Shown: piece after piece, positions 26,963 through 36,241 of the stretch
Position numbering within the stretch: position 1 is the stretch's first letter
How the letters are laid out: every line of letters starts with the position of its first letter
Assembly: GCF_013394655.1 (NCBI RefSeq)
Contig: NZ_CP053351.1
Span: forward strand, 1,890,501-1,954,500
Length of the DNA: 64,000 bases
Direction of reading: 5' to 3'
Source of the DNA: Winogradskyella schleiferi
GTDB lineage: Bacteria > Bacteroidota > Bacteroidia > Flavobacteriales > Flavobacteriaceae
Notes under the pieces: generated by a model
What the model was told of the DNA's origin: nothing
Databases searched by the model: none
What the model saw: the letters and a program-made list of their open reading frames with translations, nothing else
Made by a program: the position numbers and the translations under genes

Positions 26963-28102
26963 ATGTCAAAAAAAATAAATACTATGACAACATTTTCAGA
27001 ATTAGGCATTCACAAATCATATATAAAAGGGTTAAAAGAACTTAATATTATCAATCCGACGGAAATTCAAGAAACCGTAATTCCTATTTTACTGGAATCC
27101 AAAACCGATTTAATAGGTTTGGCACAAACAGGAACAGGAAAAACGGCTGCTTTTGGCTTACCGGTTTTACATGCCATTGATCAAAATGCCGATGAAGTTC
27201 AAGCGTTGATCATTGCACCAACGCGTGAATTGGTACAACAAATACAAAGGCAACTCTTTAGATTCACTAAATATATTGACGGTAAGATTTTTTCTGAAGG
27301 CGTTTATGGCGGTGAAAAAATAGATAAACAAATTAAAAACCTGAGCAGGACTACGCACATTGTGGTTGCCACGCCAGGACGTTTGCTGGATTTGGTAGAA
27401 CGTGGTGCGGTAGATATTTCAAAAGTTAAGATCTTAGTTTTAGATGAAGCCGATGAAATGCTCAGTATGGGTTTTAAAGAAGACTTAAATAAAATATTAA
27501 AATTCAATACGTCTAAAAGAAACACTTGGCTCTTTTCAGCAACTATGCCAGATGAAATAAAAAGCATCATAAAAAATTATATGTCGCCAAATGCTGTTAA
27601 AATTGAAGTCAATAAAAATGCGTTGGTAAACGAGAATATTTCCCATCATTTTATACACACCTCTATAAAAGATAAGGTGAATATGATTATCCGAATCTTG
27701 GATAAGCGTCAAGACGAAAGAGGTATCATTTTCTGTAGAACAAAAGCAGGCACAAAAACTTTAGCACAACAATTACAAAACGAAGGTTTTGCGGTGGACG
27801 CTTTAGAAGGCGACATGCAACAAAAAGAACGCGATAAAGTGATGCGTGCTTTTAAAAACGAAAGTTTACAGGTGTTGATCTCAACCGATGTGTCGGCAAG
27901 AGGAATTGACGTGAATAATCTTGCTTTTGTATTGCATCATCAACTTCCAGAACAATTGGAATATTATACACATAGAAGCGGAAGAACAGCAAGAGCAGGT
28001 AAAACAGGCCAATCCATTGCATTAATCATTCCTGGAGACATGCAAAAAGTTCTAGACATTCAGAAAGCTTTAGGCATTACGTTTAGGGAGCTCACAATGT
28101 AG
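26963..28102 (+). CDS. DEAD-box RNA helicase
   Basis: 379 residues, a minimal two-RecA-domain DEAD-box protein without a long C-terminal tail. All motifs are visible: PTEIQ (Q motif), AQTGTGKTAAFG (I), PTRELVQQ (Ia), TPGRLLDL (Ib), DEAD (II), FSATMP (III), IIFCRTK (IV), STDVSARGIDV (V) and HRSGRTARAG (VI). It unwinds short RNA duplexes, probably in ribosome assembly or RNA decay. The frame has in-frame ATGs at 26963 and 26981; the first is used here. Leader of more than 200 bases holds only the tRNA-like hairpin. Confidence 0.92.
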   Translation: MSKKINTMTTFSELGIHKSYIKGLKELNIINPTEIQETVIPILLESKTDLIGLAQTGTGKTAAFGLPVLHAIDQNADEVQALIIAPTRELVQQIQRQLFRFTKYIDGKIFSEGVYGGEKIDKQIKNLSRTTHIVVATPGRLLDLVERGAVDISKVKILVLDEADEMLSMGFKEDLNKILKFNTSKRNTWLFSATMPDEIKSIIKNYMSPNAVKIEVNKNALVNENISHHFIHTSIKDKVNMIIRILDKRQDERGIIFCRTKAGTKTLAQQLQNEGFAVDALEGDMQQKERDKVMRAFKNESLQVLISTDVSARGIDVNNLAFVLHHQLPEQLEYYTHRSGRTARAGKTGQSIALIIPGDMQKVLDIQKALGITFRELTM

Positions 28103-28362
28103 TTTAAATTCAATTTTCCATAACATCACTTCGAGTGTCCTTACTTTTCTGTAAGGATATATCGAGAAGCTTATGTATTGAAACGGTTCTCGATACAAAT
28201 TTTTCTAAAAAAGAAGAAAAATTCACTGGAACTGACGGAATAGTTTATCTTATTTCAATGGGCGAAATTAAATTTTAAAACTACAAAACTTACCCAAAAT
28301 CGCTTACTTCAAATTTTAATATTATCTTGTGTCTTTATTAATAAATATACAACAAAACAGCA
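28103..28362. repeat. Intergenic region with TATCGAGAA inverted repeats
   Basis: TCCTTAC...GTAAGGA forms a hairpin, then TATCGAGAA (28160-28168) pairs with TTCTCGATA (28187-28195). The second inverted repeat resembles dispersed non-coding repeats found between genes in flavobacteria. No coding sense is seen in the region. Confidence 0.5.
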
Positions 28363-29352
28363 ATGAAATCATTCTCAATAGAAGACATTAATGCCATTAT
28401 CAATGGCGAAGTTATAGGTGAAACTACAAATCAAATAACCGGTTTAGAACAAATTCAGAAAGCCAATGAAAACCAAGCTACTTTTATTGGAAACCGAAAA
28501 TTTGCAGGTTTATGGAAAGATTCAAAAGCCAGCTTAGCTGTTGTAAATGACAATATTGATATTGAACCAGGCGATAATCGGGTGTTTATAAAAGTAAAAA
28601 ATGCGGATTTGGCTATGGCTAAATTGTTGGAGACCTTTACACCAAAAGCACCTCATTTTGAAACTGACATTCATCCTTCAGCAACAATAGATAAATCGGC
28701 TAAAATCGGTAATGGCAGTCGAGTAGGAGCTGGTTCTTACATTGGCAAAGATGTGGTTTTAGGCGCTAATGTAACCATATATCCTAATGTCACTATTTTA
28801 GATGAAACCACCATTGGAGATCACACAACGGTTTGGTCTGGAACGATTATTAGAGAGCGCTCTGTTATTGGAAGCCATTGTATTTTTCACAATAATGTGA
28901 GTATTGGAGCCGATGGATTTGGTTATCGTCCGAGTGATGATGGCAGAGGCCTGGTAAAGATTCCTCATATTGGGAATGTGGTCATTGGAAATGGGGTTGA
29001 AATTGGCGCTAATTCTTGTGTGGATCGTGGTAAATTTAGTTCGACGATTTTAGGTGATGGTTGTAAAATTGATAATTTAGTTCAGATTGCACATAATTGC
29101 GTCCTTGGAAGATCTTGTATTATGGCGGGAAGTTCTGGACTTGCAGGTTCTGTTACCTTAGGTGATGGCGTTGTTATTGGAGGATCCGCTTCAATAAAAG
29201 ACCATACGACTATTCATTCTGGAGCCACTGTCGGCGCAGGTTCTGGTGTTATGAACGATGTTCCTGCCGGAAAAACGGTATTAGGTTATCCTGCGGTTGA
29301 CTCTAGGGAAATGCTAAAGCAATGGGTGGCGCTTAGAAAATTAGCTAGATAA
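28363..29352 (+). CDS. lpxD: UDP-3-O-acylglucosamine N-acyltransferase (LpxD-like)
   Basis: 329 residues. N-terminal LpxD domain (about 1-90) binds the uridine, then left-handed beta-helix hexapeptide repeats ([18 protein letters not shown]...) fill 105-290. The family stretch [15 protein letters not shown] is present, and the catalytic His lies in [10 protein letters not shown]. It acylates the amino group of UDP-3-acyl-glucosamine with an acyl-ACP in lipid A synthesis. Bacteroidota usually carry lpxD next to lpxC-fabZ and lpxA; here it stands alone, so it could be a second copy. Confidence 0.87.
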   Translation: MKSFSIEDINAIINGEVIGETTNQITGLEQIQKANENQATFIGNRKFAGLWKDSKASLAVVNDNIDIEPGDNRVFIKVKNADLAMAKLLETFTPKAPHFETDIHPSATIDKSAKIGNGSRVGAGSYIGKDVVLGANVTIYPNVTILDETTIGDHTTVWSGTIIRERSVIGSHCIFHNNVSIGADGFGYRPSDDGRGLVKIPHIGNVVIGNGVEIGANSCVDRGKFSSTILGDGCKIDNLVQIAHNCVLGRSCIMAGSSGLAGSVTLGDGVVIGGSASIKDHTTIHSGATVGAGSGVMNDVPAGKTVLGYPAVDSREMLKQWVALRKLAR

Positions 29353-29373
29353 ATTTTAATTATTCAATATTTT

Positions 29374-29432
29374 AAGTATCGGGCTATTAATCAGTATAGA
29401 GTATTGCCTCAATCACTAATAGCCCGATACTT
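29374..29432. repeat. 16-bp perfect inverted repeat after lpxD
   Basis: AAGTATCGGGCTATTA at 29374-29389 and TAATAGCCCGATACTT at 29417-29432 are perfect inverses, 27 bases apart. It has no long T run. It may act as a bidirectional terminator or be a palindromic intergenic repeat unit, since its CGGGCTAT core resembles the CCCGATAG palindrome at 38292. Confidence 0.6.
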
Positions 29433-29450
29433 GGATATGCTTTATAAATA

Positions 29451-29714
29451 CTAAGCAGATTTGTGCTCAACATTTTGTTTTAAATGTAACAAACCAGCGA
29501 CCATACCATCTAATTCGTGTTCCAGGAAATTCGCATTTCGTTTACTAAATCCTTTAATGGTATTGGAATAGAGCTCTACACCACAATGTTTTATACAAAC
29601 GCTATAAGTGTCATTTTCTGCATCTAATTTTACCGTAGTTCTGTAATCGCTTGACACTAATAACCAGTAGCATAAACTATTAATCTGGTTAAATAAAGAG
29701 AATTTTGTATCCAT
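29451..29714 (-). CDS. Small conserved protein, unknown function
   Basis: 87 residues, soluble, predicted beta-alpha. It contains SDYRTTVKLDAENDTYSVCIKHCGVELYSNTIKGF and a C-terminal helix (LEHELDGMVAGLLHLKQNV). I do not recognise the family. Monocistronic, between the lpxD inverted repeat and the cold-shock gene. Confidence 0.55.
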   Translation of the reverse strand: MDTKFSLFNQINSLCYWLLVSSDYRTTVKLDAENDTYSVCIKHCGVELYSNTIKGFSKRNANFLEHELDGMVAGLLHLKQNVEHKSA

Positions 29715-29916
29715 AATATATAAGTTTAATAGACTGAGGGAGATCTTATTACTAAGATATTGGTCAATGGATTTCCATTCAAATTTCTATGCTGTAGGCC
29801 TTTGTTTTATCGTTTATATGTTTTTTTTCACATGAAAATCCGATTATTTACCGCTTTTATTTTTTGGCATCATTGTTGGATACTATTTTATAATTATTAA
29901 AATAAAATATAATACA

Positions 29917-30108
29917 ATGATTAAAGGAACAGTAAAATTCTTCAACGACACCAAAGGTTTTGGTTTTATCACAGAAGAAGGTTCAAACAAAGAACATTTT
30001 GTACACATCTCAGGATTGATAGACGATATTCGCGAAGGCGACCAAGTTGAATTCGATCTTACAGAAGGCAAAAAAGGCTTAAACGCCATAAACGTAAAAG
30101 TTATTTAA
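29917..30108 (+). CDS. Cold-shock protein
   Basis: 63 residues, a single cold-shock domain: GTVKFFNDTKGFGFI (RNP1) and KEHFVHISGL (RNP2). It binds single-stranded RNA and DNA. It shares the C-terminal LNAINVKV ending with the longer cold-shock protein at 15106. A pair of partial inverted repeats at 30132-30160 with trailing T may be its terminator. Confidence 0.93.
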   Translation: MIKGTVKFFNDTKGFGFITEEGSNKEHFVHISGLIDDIREGDQVEFDLTEGKKGLNAINVKVI

Positions 30109-30371
30109 TATATCGCTTAACCTCAGTTATAAAGGCTCATCATTCATTTGATGGGCTTTTTTAGTTACAAAACCTGTTATTTAGCTGATTATAAATGCGT
30201 TTTAAACGAATTCTTTAGGATATGAAGAGAATATGACCTAAATTTAAATCAACCATTTCCTACCAGTCCATCTCCTTCGATTGTTATCCCTAATTTACCT
30301 TATTTGCATTTTCTGTTGATTTCGACCTAAATTGATTATGATTAGTTTTTAAAACAAATTTATAAGAAGGT

Positions 30372-30860
30372 ATGTTTACATTACAAGATGAAATTACAGA
30401 AGAAGACCTTTCATACATTCTTAAGAATCCAAGGAAATTTTCAACGTATGAGTGGAAGCTTTACAATGTACATAATGAGAAAACAGCCTTTGACACTTTA
30501 ATGGAACAATTTGAATTATCTAGAAAGGACGGATTTAGCAAAATATTTAGGACAGCAAATAATTTACCCTTACTTATTCTTATGGCTGTTAAAACTAGTT
30601 ACACAGCATTACATTGCTATTTGGTAGCAAGTAAGCATATGGAAGAAAATAGGCAAGCCTTAAAAGTAACTTTCGAAATGCGCCAGATTTTAGAAGAGCA
30701 ATCCTATAATTATAAAGGCTGTACCCTTGTGGTATATTCTCAATCTAGAGAGACCGATAAACAAATGTCTTGGTTGCGTTTTCTAGGACTAAAGTATAAG
30801 CCTGAAGGTAATGTGGGTAATTCTAAATATTTTGAATATGAATCGAGGGTAAAAGCCTGA
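30372..30860 (+). CDS. Conserved protein of unknown function in cyclase locus
   Basis: 162 residues, soluble, mixed alpha/beta, no motif I recognise with confidence. The layout (an N-terminal acidic helix, then WKLYNVHNEK, a hydrophobic LLILMAVKT stretch and a C-terminal QMSWLRFLGLKYKPEG) is loosely like small GNAT-type proteins, but no acetyl-CoA loop is evident. It precedes a 144-residue protein and an adenylate cyclase on the same strand, separated by 93 bases. Confidence 0.55.
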   Translation: MFTLQDEITEEDLSYILKNPRKFSTYEWKLYNVHNEKTAFDTLMEQFELSRKDGFSKIFRTANNLPLLILMAVKTSYTALHCYLVASKHMEENRQALKVTFEMRQILEEQSYNYKGCTLVVYSQSRETDKQMSWLRFLGLKYKPEGNVGNSKYFEYESRVKA

Positions 30861-30953
30861 AGATTTAGATTAGGCTATTGTGATTAACTAATAGTATCTG
30901 TAAACTTAAAATAAATCAATTAATAAAAAATTTTAACTTAAAACACACTAATT

Positions 30954-31388
30954 ATGGGAGGAGGAAAACCAGCCGACACAGTCATTACGTTAACTGTGGA
31001 TACAGACAACATTAAACCAAACGAACAAAGTATTAAGGACAACGTTGTTTTTACGGACAATCAAAGTGACCCTGCAGAAAATCCAGGTCATCCAGACAAA
31101 TATGTATCTACTGTAAATAAAGGTCATAAATGCACATGGCAAGGAGCTGCAAAGAATAAAAGAGATACTATAAATATTACCGTTGTAGCCAAAAAGCCTG
31201 TTGGAGGTGGTGCAGATATTTTAGAAGAAATTACTTTAGGAGATCCAATAAATGATCCCAATGTAATCTCAACTGTAAAAAACTCCGTTATTACCGGGAC
31301 TGAATCTTATAATGTCAGTTTCATAATTAATAAAAATGACAGCCAGGTTTATACAGTAGATCCAAAACTTCGAATGAATCCAAAGTAG
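30954..31388 (+). CDS. Small beta-rich protein co-transcribed with adenylate cyclase
   Basis: 144 residues, starting MGGGKPADTVITLTVDTDN. It has two repeats of alternating hydrophobic strands and polar loops, including NKGHKCTWQGAAKN and a C-terminal NKNDSQVYTVDPK segment. No signal peptide is seen. It ends 5 bases before the cyclase ATG, so the two are almost certainly co-translated. I do not recognise the family; a role as a binding or regulatory partner of the cyclase is inferred from position only. Confidence 0.6.
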   Translation: MGGGKPADTVITLTVDTDNIKPNEQSIKDNVVFTDNQSDPAENPGHPDKYVSTVNKGHKCTWQGAAKNKRDTINITVVAKKPVGGGADILEEITLGDPINDPNVISTVKNSVITGTESYNVSFIINKNDSQVYTVDPKLRMNPK

Positions 31389-31393
31389 TCATT

Positions 31394-33199
31394 ATGTTTT
31401 TTAATAGAAAAGCCTGTTGTTATTTAATAGGCTTATTTTTTTTTATAACCTTATATAGTTTTGGTCAAAATCAAGAGATTACAGATAGGTTGACTAAAAT
31501 TTATGAAAATAACGATCTAGTTGGTATCGAAAAATTAGAGTTACTAAGAGATTTATCTTTTAATGCTGTATATGATTTTGAATTATCCTTGAAATATGCT
31601 GAAGAATTAATCTCACTTTCAATTATTGAAGATAACAATAGGTATTTATTCCATGGCTATCTTCAAAAAGGAAACACAAATCGGTTTGCTGGAAATTTGA
31701 ATAACGCCTTAAATGCTTTTTTTAAAAGTGTGGAAGTTGCCATGAAGTTTGAATATATTGCTGGTCAAGGCGCTGCAAATATTGCCATTGCAGATGTTTA
31801 TTCAGAAATGGGAAATTCAACAAATGCAGCAACCTACTACGATAAGGGTATTCAGTTTTTACGTAAAACTAATGATACTGAATCCTTAGCAACTGCATTA
31901 TTGAATGCTGGAGATGAAGCCTTTAATACTGATAATTATAATTTAGCATTAGAATATTTTGAAGAATCAGGAATTCTTTTTAAGAATGATAATTATTTGA
32001 TTGGGACAGCCTATAATTTAGGTAATATTGGAATGGTCTATGCAGAACAAGGAAAAGATGAATTGGCCGAGTCAAACATTAATGAAGCGATTGCAATTCT
32101 TGAGGAATTGGAAGACTATTACCCAATTTCTGTGTATCTCACTTATATGTCAGATATTTATTCAAGGAAGAAGGATTTTAATACGGCATTGGCCTACTTG
32201 CATAGAAGTTTGAATTTAGCTCAACAATATGGCCTTAAAGATCAAATAAGCGATGCTAATTTAAAGCTTACAGAATTTCATGAAAGAAAAGGTGATAGTG
32301 CGACTGCATATAAATTTTTTAAAGAGCATATAGAATATCGTGATCTTGTTATCAACCTTAAATCAGTACAGGAAACGGCAGATTTGCGCACTAATTTTGA
32401 AGTATCTCAAGAACAAGCAAAAACTGAGATATCGGAACAAAAACGAAAAACTGAACGTCTCGCTTTATGGTCAACACTTGGTGTTCTTTTCCTAATCGGT
32501 GTATTAGCTTATGGTTTATTTAAGAAGAACAAATTTGTTAGGAAAACCAATAAAATCATAGCTTTTGAAAAAGACCGTTCCGATAAATTATTACTCAATA
32601 TTCTACCAGAAGAAACCGCACAAGAACTTAAAGACAAGGGCAGAGTAGAGGCAAAGCAGTATCCTTCAGCTACGGTTTTGTTTTCAGATTTTAAAGGGTT
32701 TACAAGCTATGCAGAGAACCTTTCTCCAGAACAATTGGTGCAAACCATAGATTATTATTTTTCTAAATTCGATTTAATTATGGAGACATACGGACTCGAA
32801 AAAATTAAAACCATTGGTGATGCCTATATGGCTGTTGGTGGTTTAAGTTATGATAACGTTGACCAAGCCAAAGAAATGGTATTGGCGGCTAAAGAAATGA
32901 ATGAATTTGTAGCCCAAGCAAAGAATGATGATACGACCACAGCCACTTTCGACATCCGAATTGGCATCAATACAGGACCCGTTGTTGCTGGAGTGGTGGG
33001 CACCAAAAAGTTTGCTTATGACATTTGGGGAGATACCGTCAATATTGCGTCACGTATGGAAAGTAATTCTGAACCAGGACGTATCAATATTTCAGAACAT
33101 ACCTACGAGATTATAAAGCATGATTTCGATTGTGAATACAGAGGTGAGATTGCGGTTAAAAATAGAGGTGTTTTAAAAATGTATTTTCTAAGCGTCTAA
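31394..33199 (+). CDS. TPR + membrane-anchored class III adenylate cyclase
   Basis: 601 residues. A signal peptide (MFFNRKACCYLIGLFFFITLYSFG) precedes about 300 residues of TPR-like helical pairs, then a membrane helix (LWSTLGVLFLIGVLAYGLF, about 356-374). The cytosolic CHD cyclase domain follows from about 405. The metal-binding Asp lies in FSDFKGFT and again in IGDAYMAVGG; the preceding Lys (KIKTIGDAYM) and the Asp in FAYDIWGDTVN fit adenylate- rather than guanylate-type substrate residues. The TPR part would sense a periplasmic signal. Third gene of the unit starting at 30372. Confidence 0.9.
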   Translation: MFFNRKACCYLIGLFFFITLYSFGQNQEITDRLTKIYENNDLVGIEKLELLRDLSFNAVYDFELSLKYAEELISLSIIEDNNRYLFHGYLQKGNTNRFAGNLNNALNAFFKSVEVAMKFEYIAGQGAANIAIADVYSEMGNSTNAATYYDKGIQFLRKTNDTESLATALLNAGDEAFNTDNYNLALEYFEESGILFKNDNYLIGTAYNLGNIGMVYAEQGKDELAESNINEAIAILEELEDYYPISVYLTYMSDIYSRKKDFNTALAYLHRSLNLAQQYGLKDQISDANLKLTEFHERKGDSATAYKFFKEHIEYRDLVINLKSVQETADLRTNFEVSQEQAKTEISEQKRKTERLALWSTLGVLFLIGVLAYGLFKKNKFVRKTNKIIAFEKDRSDKLLLNILPEETAQELKDKGRVEAKQYPSATVLFSDFKGFTSYAENLSPEQLVQTIDYYFSKFDLIMETYGLEKIKTIGDAYMAVGGLSYDNVDQAKEMVLAAKEMNEFVAQAKNDDTTTATFDIRIGINTGPVVAGVVGTKKFAYDIWGDTVNIASRMESNSEPGRINISEHTYEIIKHDFDCEYRGEIAVKNRGVLKMYFLSV

Positions 33200-33230
33200 A
33201 TAATAGAGAAAAGCCTTTTTCTAAATAAAA

Positions 33231-33260
33231 AAAACCTATAATTATAAAATCATAGGTTTT
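33231..33260. terminator. Bidirectional terminator
   Basis: AAAACCTAT (33231-33239) and ATAGGTTTT (33252-33260) are inverted repeats with A and T flanks, between the convergent cyclase and SSADH genes. Confidence 0.75.
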
Positions 33261-33290
33261 CTTTCAATACTTAATATAGTTTATTTGCTC

Positions 33291-34688
33291 TTATGACTTA
33301 GCAATCATAATCGATTTTACATTCACAAATTCCTTCATGCCAAATCCACCATGTTCTCTTCCAAATCCTGAGTCTTTAACGCCTCCAAAGGGCATATTTG
33401 GCTCTGCTAATCCAAATTTATTGATAAACACCATTCCTGTGTCAAAGTGATTTTCGGCTAGTTTTGTAGCGTGCTCTATATCTTTTGAAAATATACCGCC
33501 ACCAAGTCCAAATCGACTGTCATTGGCAATGCGCATGGCATCATCTTCATCTTTCGCTTTGATCAATGCAGCCACAGGTCCAAAAAGCTCATCATCGTAA
33601 GCTGGTTGGCCAGAACTAACGGACTCAAGTACAGTTGCCGGATAAAAGTAGCCGTCTCCATCTGGTATTTCTCCACCACATAGTACTTTGGCACCGTTTG
33701 CGATACTTTTTTCAACTTGATCGTGAAGCTTTTCACGTAAATCTTTACGTGCCATAGGTCCCATATCTGAAGATTCTTCTGTTGGATCTCCAACCTTTAA
33801 ATCTTTCATTGCTTTTACAAAAGCATCTCTAAAGTCATCATAAATAGCATCAACAACGATAAAACGTTTGGCGGCGATACAGGTTTCTCCATTGTTATAG
33901 ATTCGTCCTTGTACACATGTTTTAACGGCGAGGTCTAAATCAGCATCGTCGAGTACTATATAGGCATCATTACTTCCTAATTCAAGAACCGATTTCTTTA
34001 AAGCTTTTCCTGCTTTTTCTCCTATGGTTTCTCCTGCCTTAGGGCTACCAGTTAAAGTAATTCCTCTAACTAATTTATTCTTAATGACATCATTGGATTG
34101 GTCGTGATCAATAACGAGTACACTAAACAAACCTTCTGGTAAACCTGCAGATTTATAGATAGATTCCAATAATTTTGCCGTTCCCGTCACATTAGCTGCG
34201 TGTTTTAAAAGGACACTGTTTCCAGCCATAAGATTAGAAATACTATAGCGAATCACTTGATAAGCTGGATAATTCCATGGCTGAATGCCATAAATAACAC
34301 CAATAGGCGAGTAGGTGATAATCCCTTTTCCACCATCTTGCAATTCCCGTTCTTCATTTTTTAAAACCTCTGATGCCTTCTTTGCGGAATATTCACAAAT
34401 GCCTGCACATAAATCAACTTCCTGATGACTCTGCTTTAATAGTTTGCCCATTTCATCTGTCATGATTTTTGCCAATTCAGATTTATGATTCTGAAGTTCT
34501 TCTCCTATGGCCTTAATGATCTTACCACGCTCTTCATAAGACTTTGTTTTCCAGTCCAAAAAAGCCTCGTGTGATTTTTTGATAGTGTTTTCAACGTCCT
34601 CAGAAGTCATGTATTCGTAAGATTTCAATTCTTTTCCGTTGGAAGGATTTATAGTTTTAATTGTTTCTTTTTCAATTGTCGTTTCCAT
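33291..34688 (-). CDS. NAD(P)-dependent succinate-semialdehyde dehydrogenase-like
   Basis: 465 residues, ALDH superfamily. The catalytic Cys is in NNGETCIAAKRF and the Glu in LELGSNDAYIV. The IYGIQPWNYP and MPFGGVKDSGFGRE blocks fit SSADH of the YneI/Sad type. It should oxidise succinate semialdehyde or similar aldehydes to acids in the cytosol. It follows an SDR gene in the same operon (33-base gap), and an oxidoreductase/peroxiredoxin operon diverges nearby, suggesting aldehyde detoxification. Exact substrate not resolved. Confidence 0.87.
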   Translation of the reverse strand: METTIEKETIKTINPSNGKELKSYEYMTSEDVENTIKKSHEAFLDWKTKSYEERGKIIKAIGEELQNHKSELAKIMTDEMGKLLKQSHQEVDLCAGICEYSAKKASEVLKNEERELQDGGKGIITYSPIGVIYGIQPWNYPAYQVIRYSISNLMAGNSVLLKHAANVTGTAKLLESIYKSAGLPEGLFSVLVIDHDQSNDVIKNKLVRGITLTGSPKAGETIGEKAGKALKKSVLELGSNDAYIVLDDADLDLAVKTCVQGRIYNNGETCIAAKRFIVVDAIYDDFRDAFVKAMKDLKVGDPTEESSDMGPMARKDLREKLHDQVEKSIANGAKVLCGGEIPDGDGYFYPATVLESVSSGQPAYDDELFGPVAALIKAKDEDDAMRIANDSRFGLGGGIFSKDIEHATKLAENHFDTGMVFINKFGLAEPNMPFGGVKDSGFGREHGGFGMKEFVNVKSIMIAKS

Positions 34689-34721
34689 AATTTTTTTTAA
34701 GTTTTTAGTTGTTTGTATTTT

Positions 34722-35462
34722 TTATTTCTGCTCACTCGGTACAATGTAAACATCATTGATATTCACACGTTCTGGTTGTGATAACGCATAGTGAATAGCG
34801 TTGGCGATGTCTTCGGCCTCCAAGGTGGTCATGCTCATCATGTCCTGCATATTTTCCTTGATATCTTCGTCTGTAATTGTATCTGTTAATTCTGTGGCCA
34901 CAGCACCAGGTTCAATAGACGTGACATTAATTCCATATTTTGGTGCTAATTCCTGTCGCAAGCCTTCCGAGAACATTTTAACTGCAGATTTTGTAGCACA
35001 ATACACAGCGCCTCCAGGGAAATAGCGATGTGCTGCCATGGATGAAATATTAATGATATCACCACCTTTATTATCGATCATTTTTGGTAAAACTGCCGCT
35101 ACACCGTTTAAGACGCCTTTGATATTGACATCGACCATTTTTTCCCATTCATCAGTTTTTAGTTTCTTGATGTATGACAATGGCATCAGACCTGCATTAT
35201 TTATTAATCCGTCAACCTTACCATAAGTTTCAACGGATTTGGCTACTACATTTTCGAAATCTTCTTTTTTGGTCACATCGCCCGAAGCTACTAATGCTTT
35301 TCCACCATTACTTTCTATAGCCTCTTTAATGCTATTTAATTTGTCTTCACGTCTGGCCATCAAGACGACGTTAGCGCCATCATTAGCTAATTTTTTAGCG
35401 GTTGCTTCGCCAATTCCACTTGATGCTCCAGTAATTATAATTGTTCTATTGTCTAAATTCAT
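34722..35462 (-). CDS. SDR-family oxidoreductase (classical)
   Basis: 246 residues. The cofactor loop TGASSGIGEATA and NNAG are present, with the catalytic Ser in ISSMAAHR and Tyr/Lys in YCATKSA. The length and the Arg-rich segment MARREDK (after the second strand) suggest NADPH use. The substrate is unknown; similar enzymes act on 3-hydroxy acids such as serine or malonic semialdehyde. First gene of the operon with the SSADH-like gene. Confidence 0.9.
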   Translation of the reverse strand: MNLDNRTIIITGASSGIGEATAKKLANDGANVVLMARREDKLNSIKEAIESNGGKALVASGDVTKKEDFENVVAKSVETYGKVDGLINNAGLMPLSYIKKLKTDEWEKMVDVNIKGVLNGVAAVLPKMIDNKGGDIINISSMAAHRYFPGGAVYCATKSAVKMFSEGLRQELAPKYGINVTSIEPGAVATELTDTITDEDIKENMQDMMSMTTLEAEDIANAIHYALSQPERVNINDVYIVPSEQK

Positions 35463-35686
35463 AGTTTTTTGTTTTAATTAATATGGTTTTAAAGATGCTG
35501 TGATTTAGACAATATGTTTGACGCTAACGTATTAATTATTAACGGATTTACTAATCCTATTGAATCAATTAAAATAGAAGGCTTTAATTAATTGATAAGC
35601 ATTAAAATAATTCGTAAACGGGCTAAGTGCTAGACCTCGTATTCATTAGATTGTGCTATCTAAAAAAATTTAATTAAAAAGAAGAT

Positions 35687-36193
35687 ATGTTAAAACCAAG
35701 ACAGAAAACACCAGAATTAACTATTAATCTAGTCAACGATACCGAATGGACCTTAAGCAAACAAGATCCAAAAGCATTTACGATGTTAATCGTTTATAGA
35801 GGGATTCATTGCCCAGTATGTAAAAAATACTTAGAGGAACTGCAGACCAAACTATCTAAATTCAACGATTTAGGCGTTAATGTTATTGCCATAAGTAGTG
35901 ATACTGAAGAAATCGCCAAGAAAACCTATGACGAATGGGACATTGGAGACGTACCCATTGGTTTTGAGTTTTCGATTGAGGACGCTAGAGAATGGGGTTT
36001 ATTTGTTTCTAAAGGGATTAAAGACGAACCTGAAACGTTTATAGAACCAGGCTTATTTTTAATTCGTCCGGATCAAGAGTTGTATGCCGCATCCATTCAA
36101 AGCATGCCATTTGCACGGCCTGGATTCGATGATATTCTAAACGCTATAAAATTCGTAAAGAAAGAAGATTATCCAGCGAGAGGAGAGGCTTAA
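35687..36193 (+). CDS. Peroxiredoxin-like (AhpC/TSA family) protein
   Basis: 168 residues with a thioredoxin-like fold. The redox site reads RGIHCPVCKKY, a CxxC where ordinary peroxiredoxins have PxxxT(S)xxC, followed by VIAISSDTEEIA. It matches the peroxiredoxin-like subfamily of Bacteroidota that lacks a distal resolving Cys. It should reduce disulfides or peroxides. First gene of a three-gene operon with the Old Yellow Enzyme and YihY genes. Confidence 0.8.
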   Translation: MLKPRQKTPELTINLVNDTEWTLSKQDPKAFTMLIVYRGIHCPVCKKYLEELQTKLSKFNDLGVNVIAISSDTEEIAKKTYDEWDIGDVPIGFEFSIEDAREWGLFVSKGIKDEPETFIEPGLFLIRPDQELYAASIQSMPFARPGFDDILNAIKFVKKEDYPARGEA

Positions 36194-36241
36194 ATTGTAA
36201 AATTCAAATTTTAGACAGTGTATAACAACAAAATAATAACT

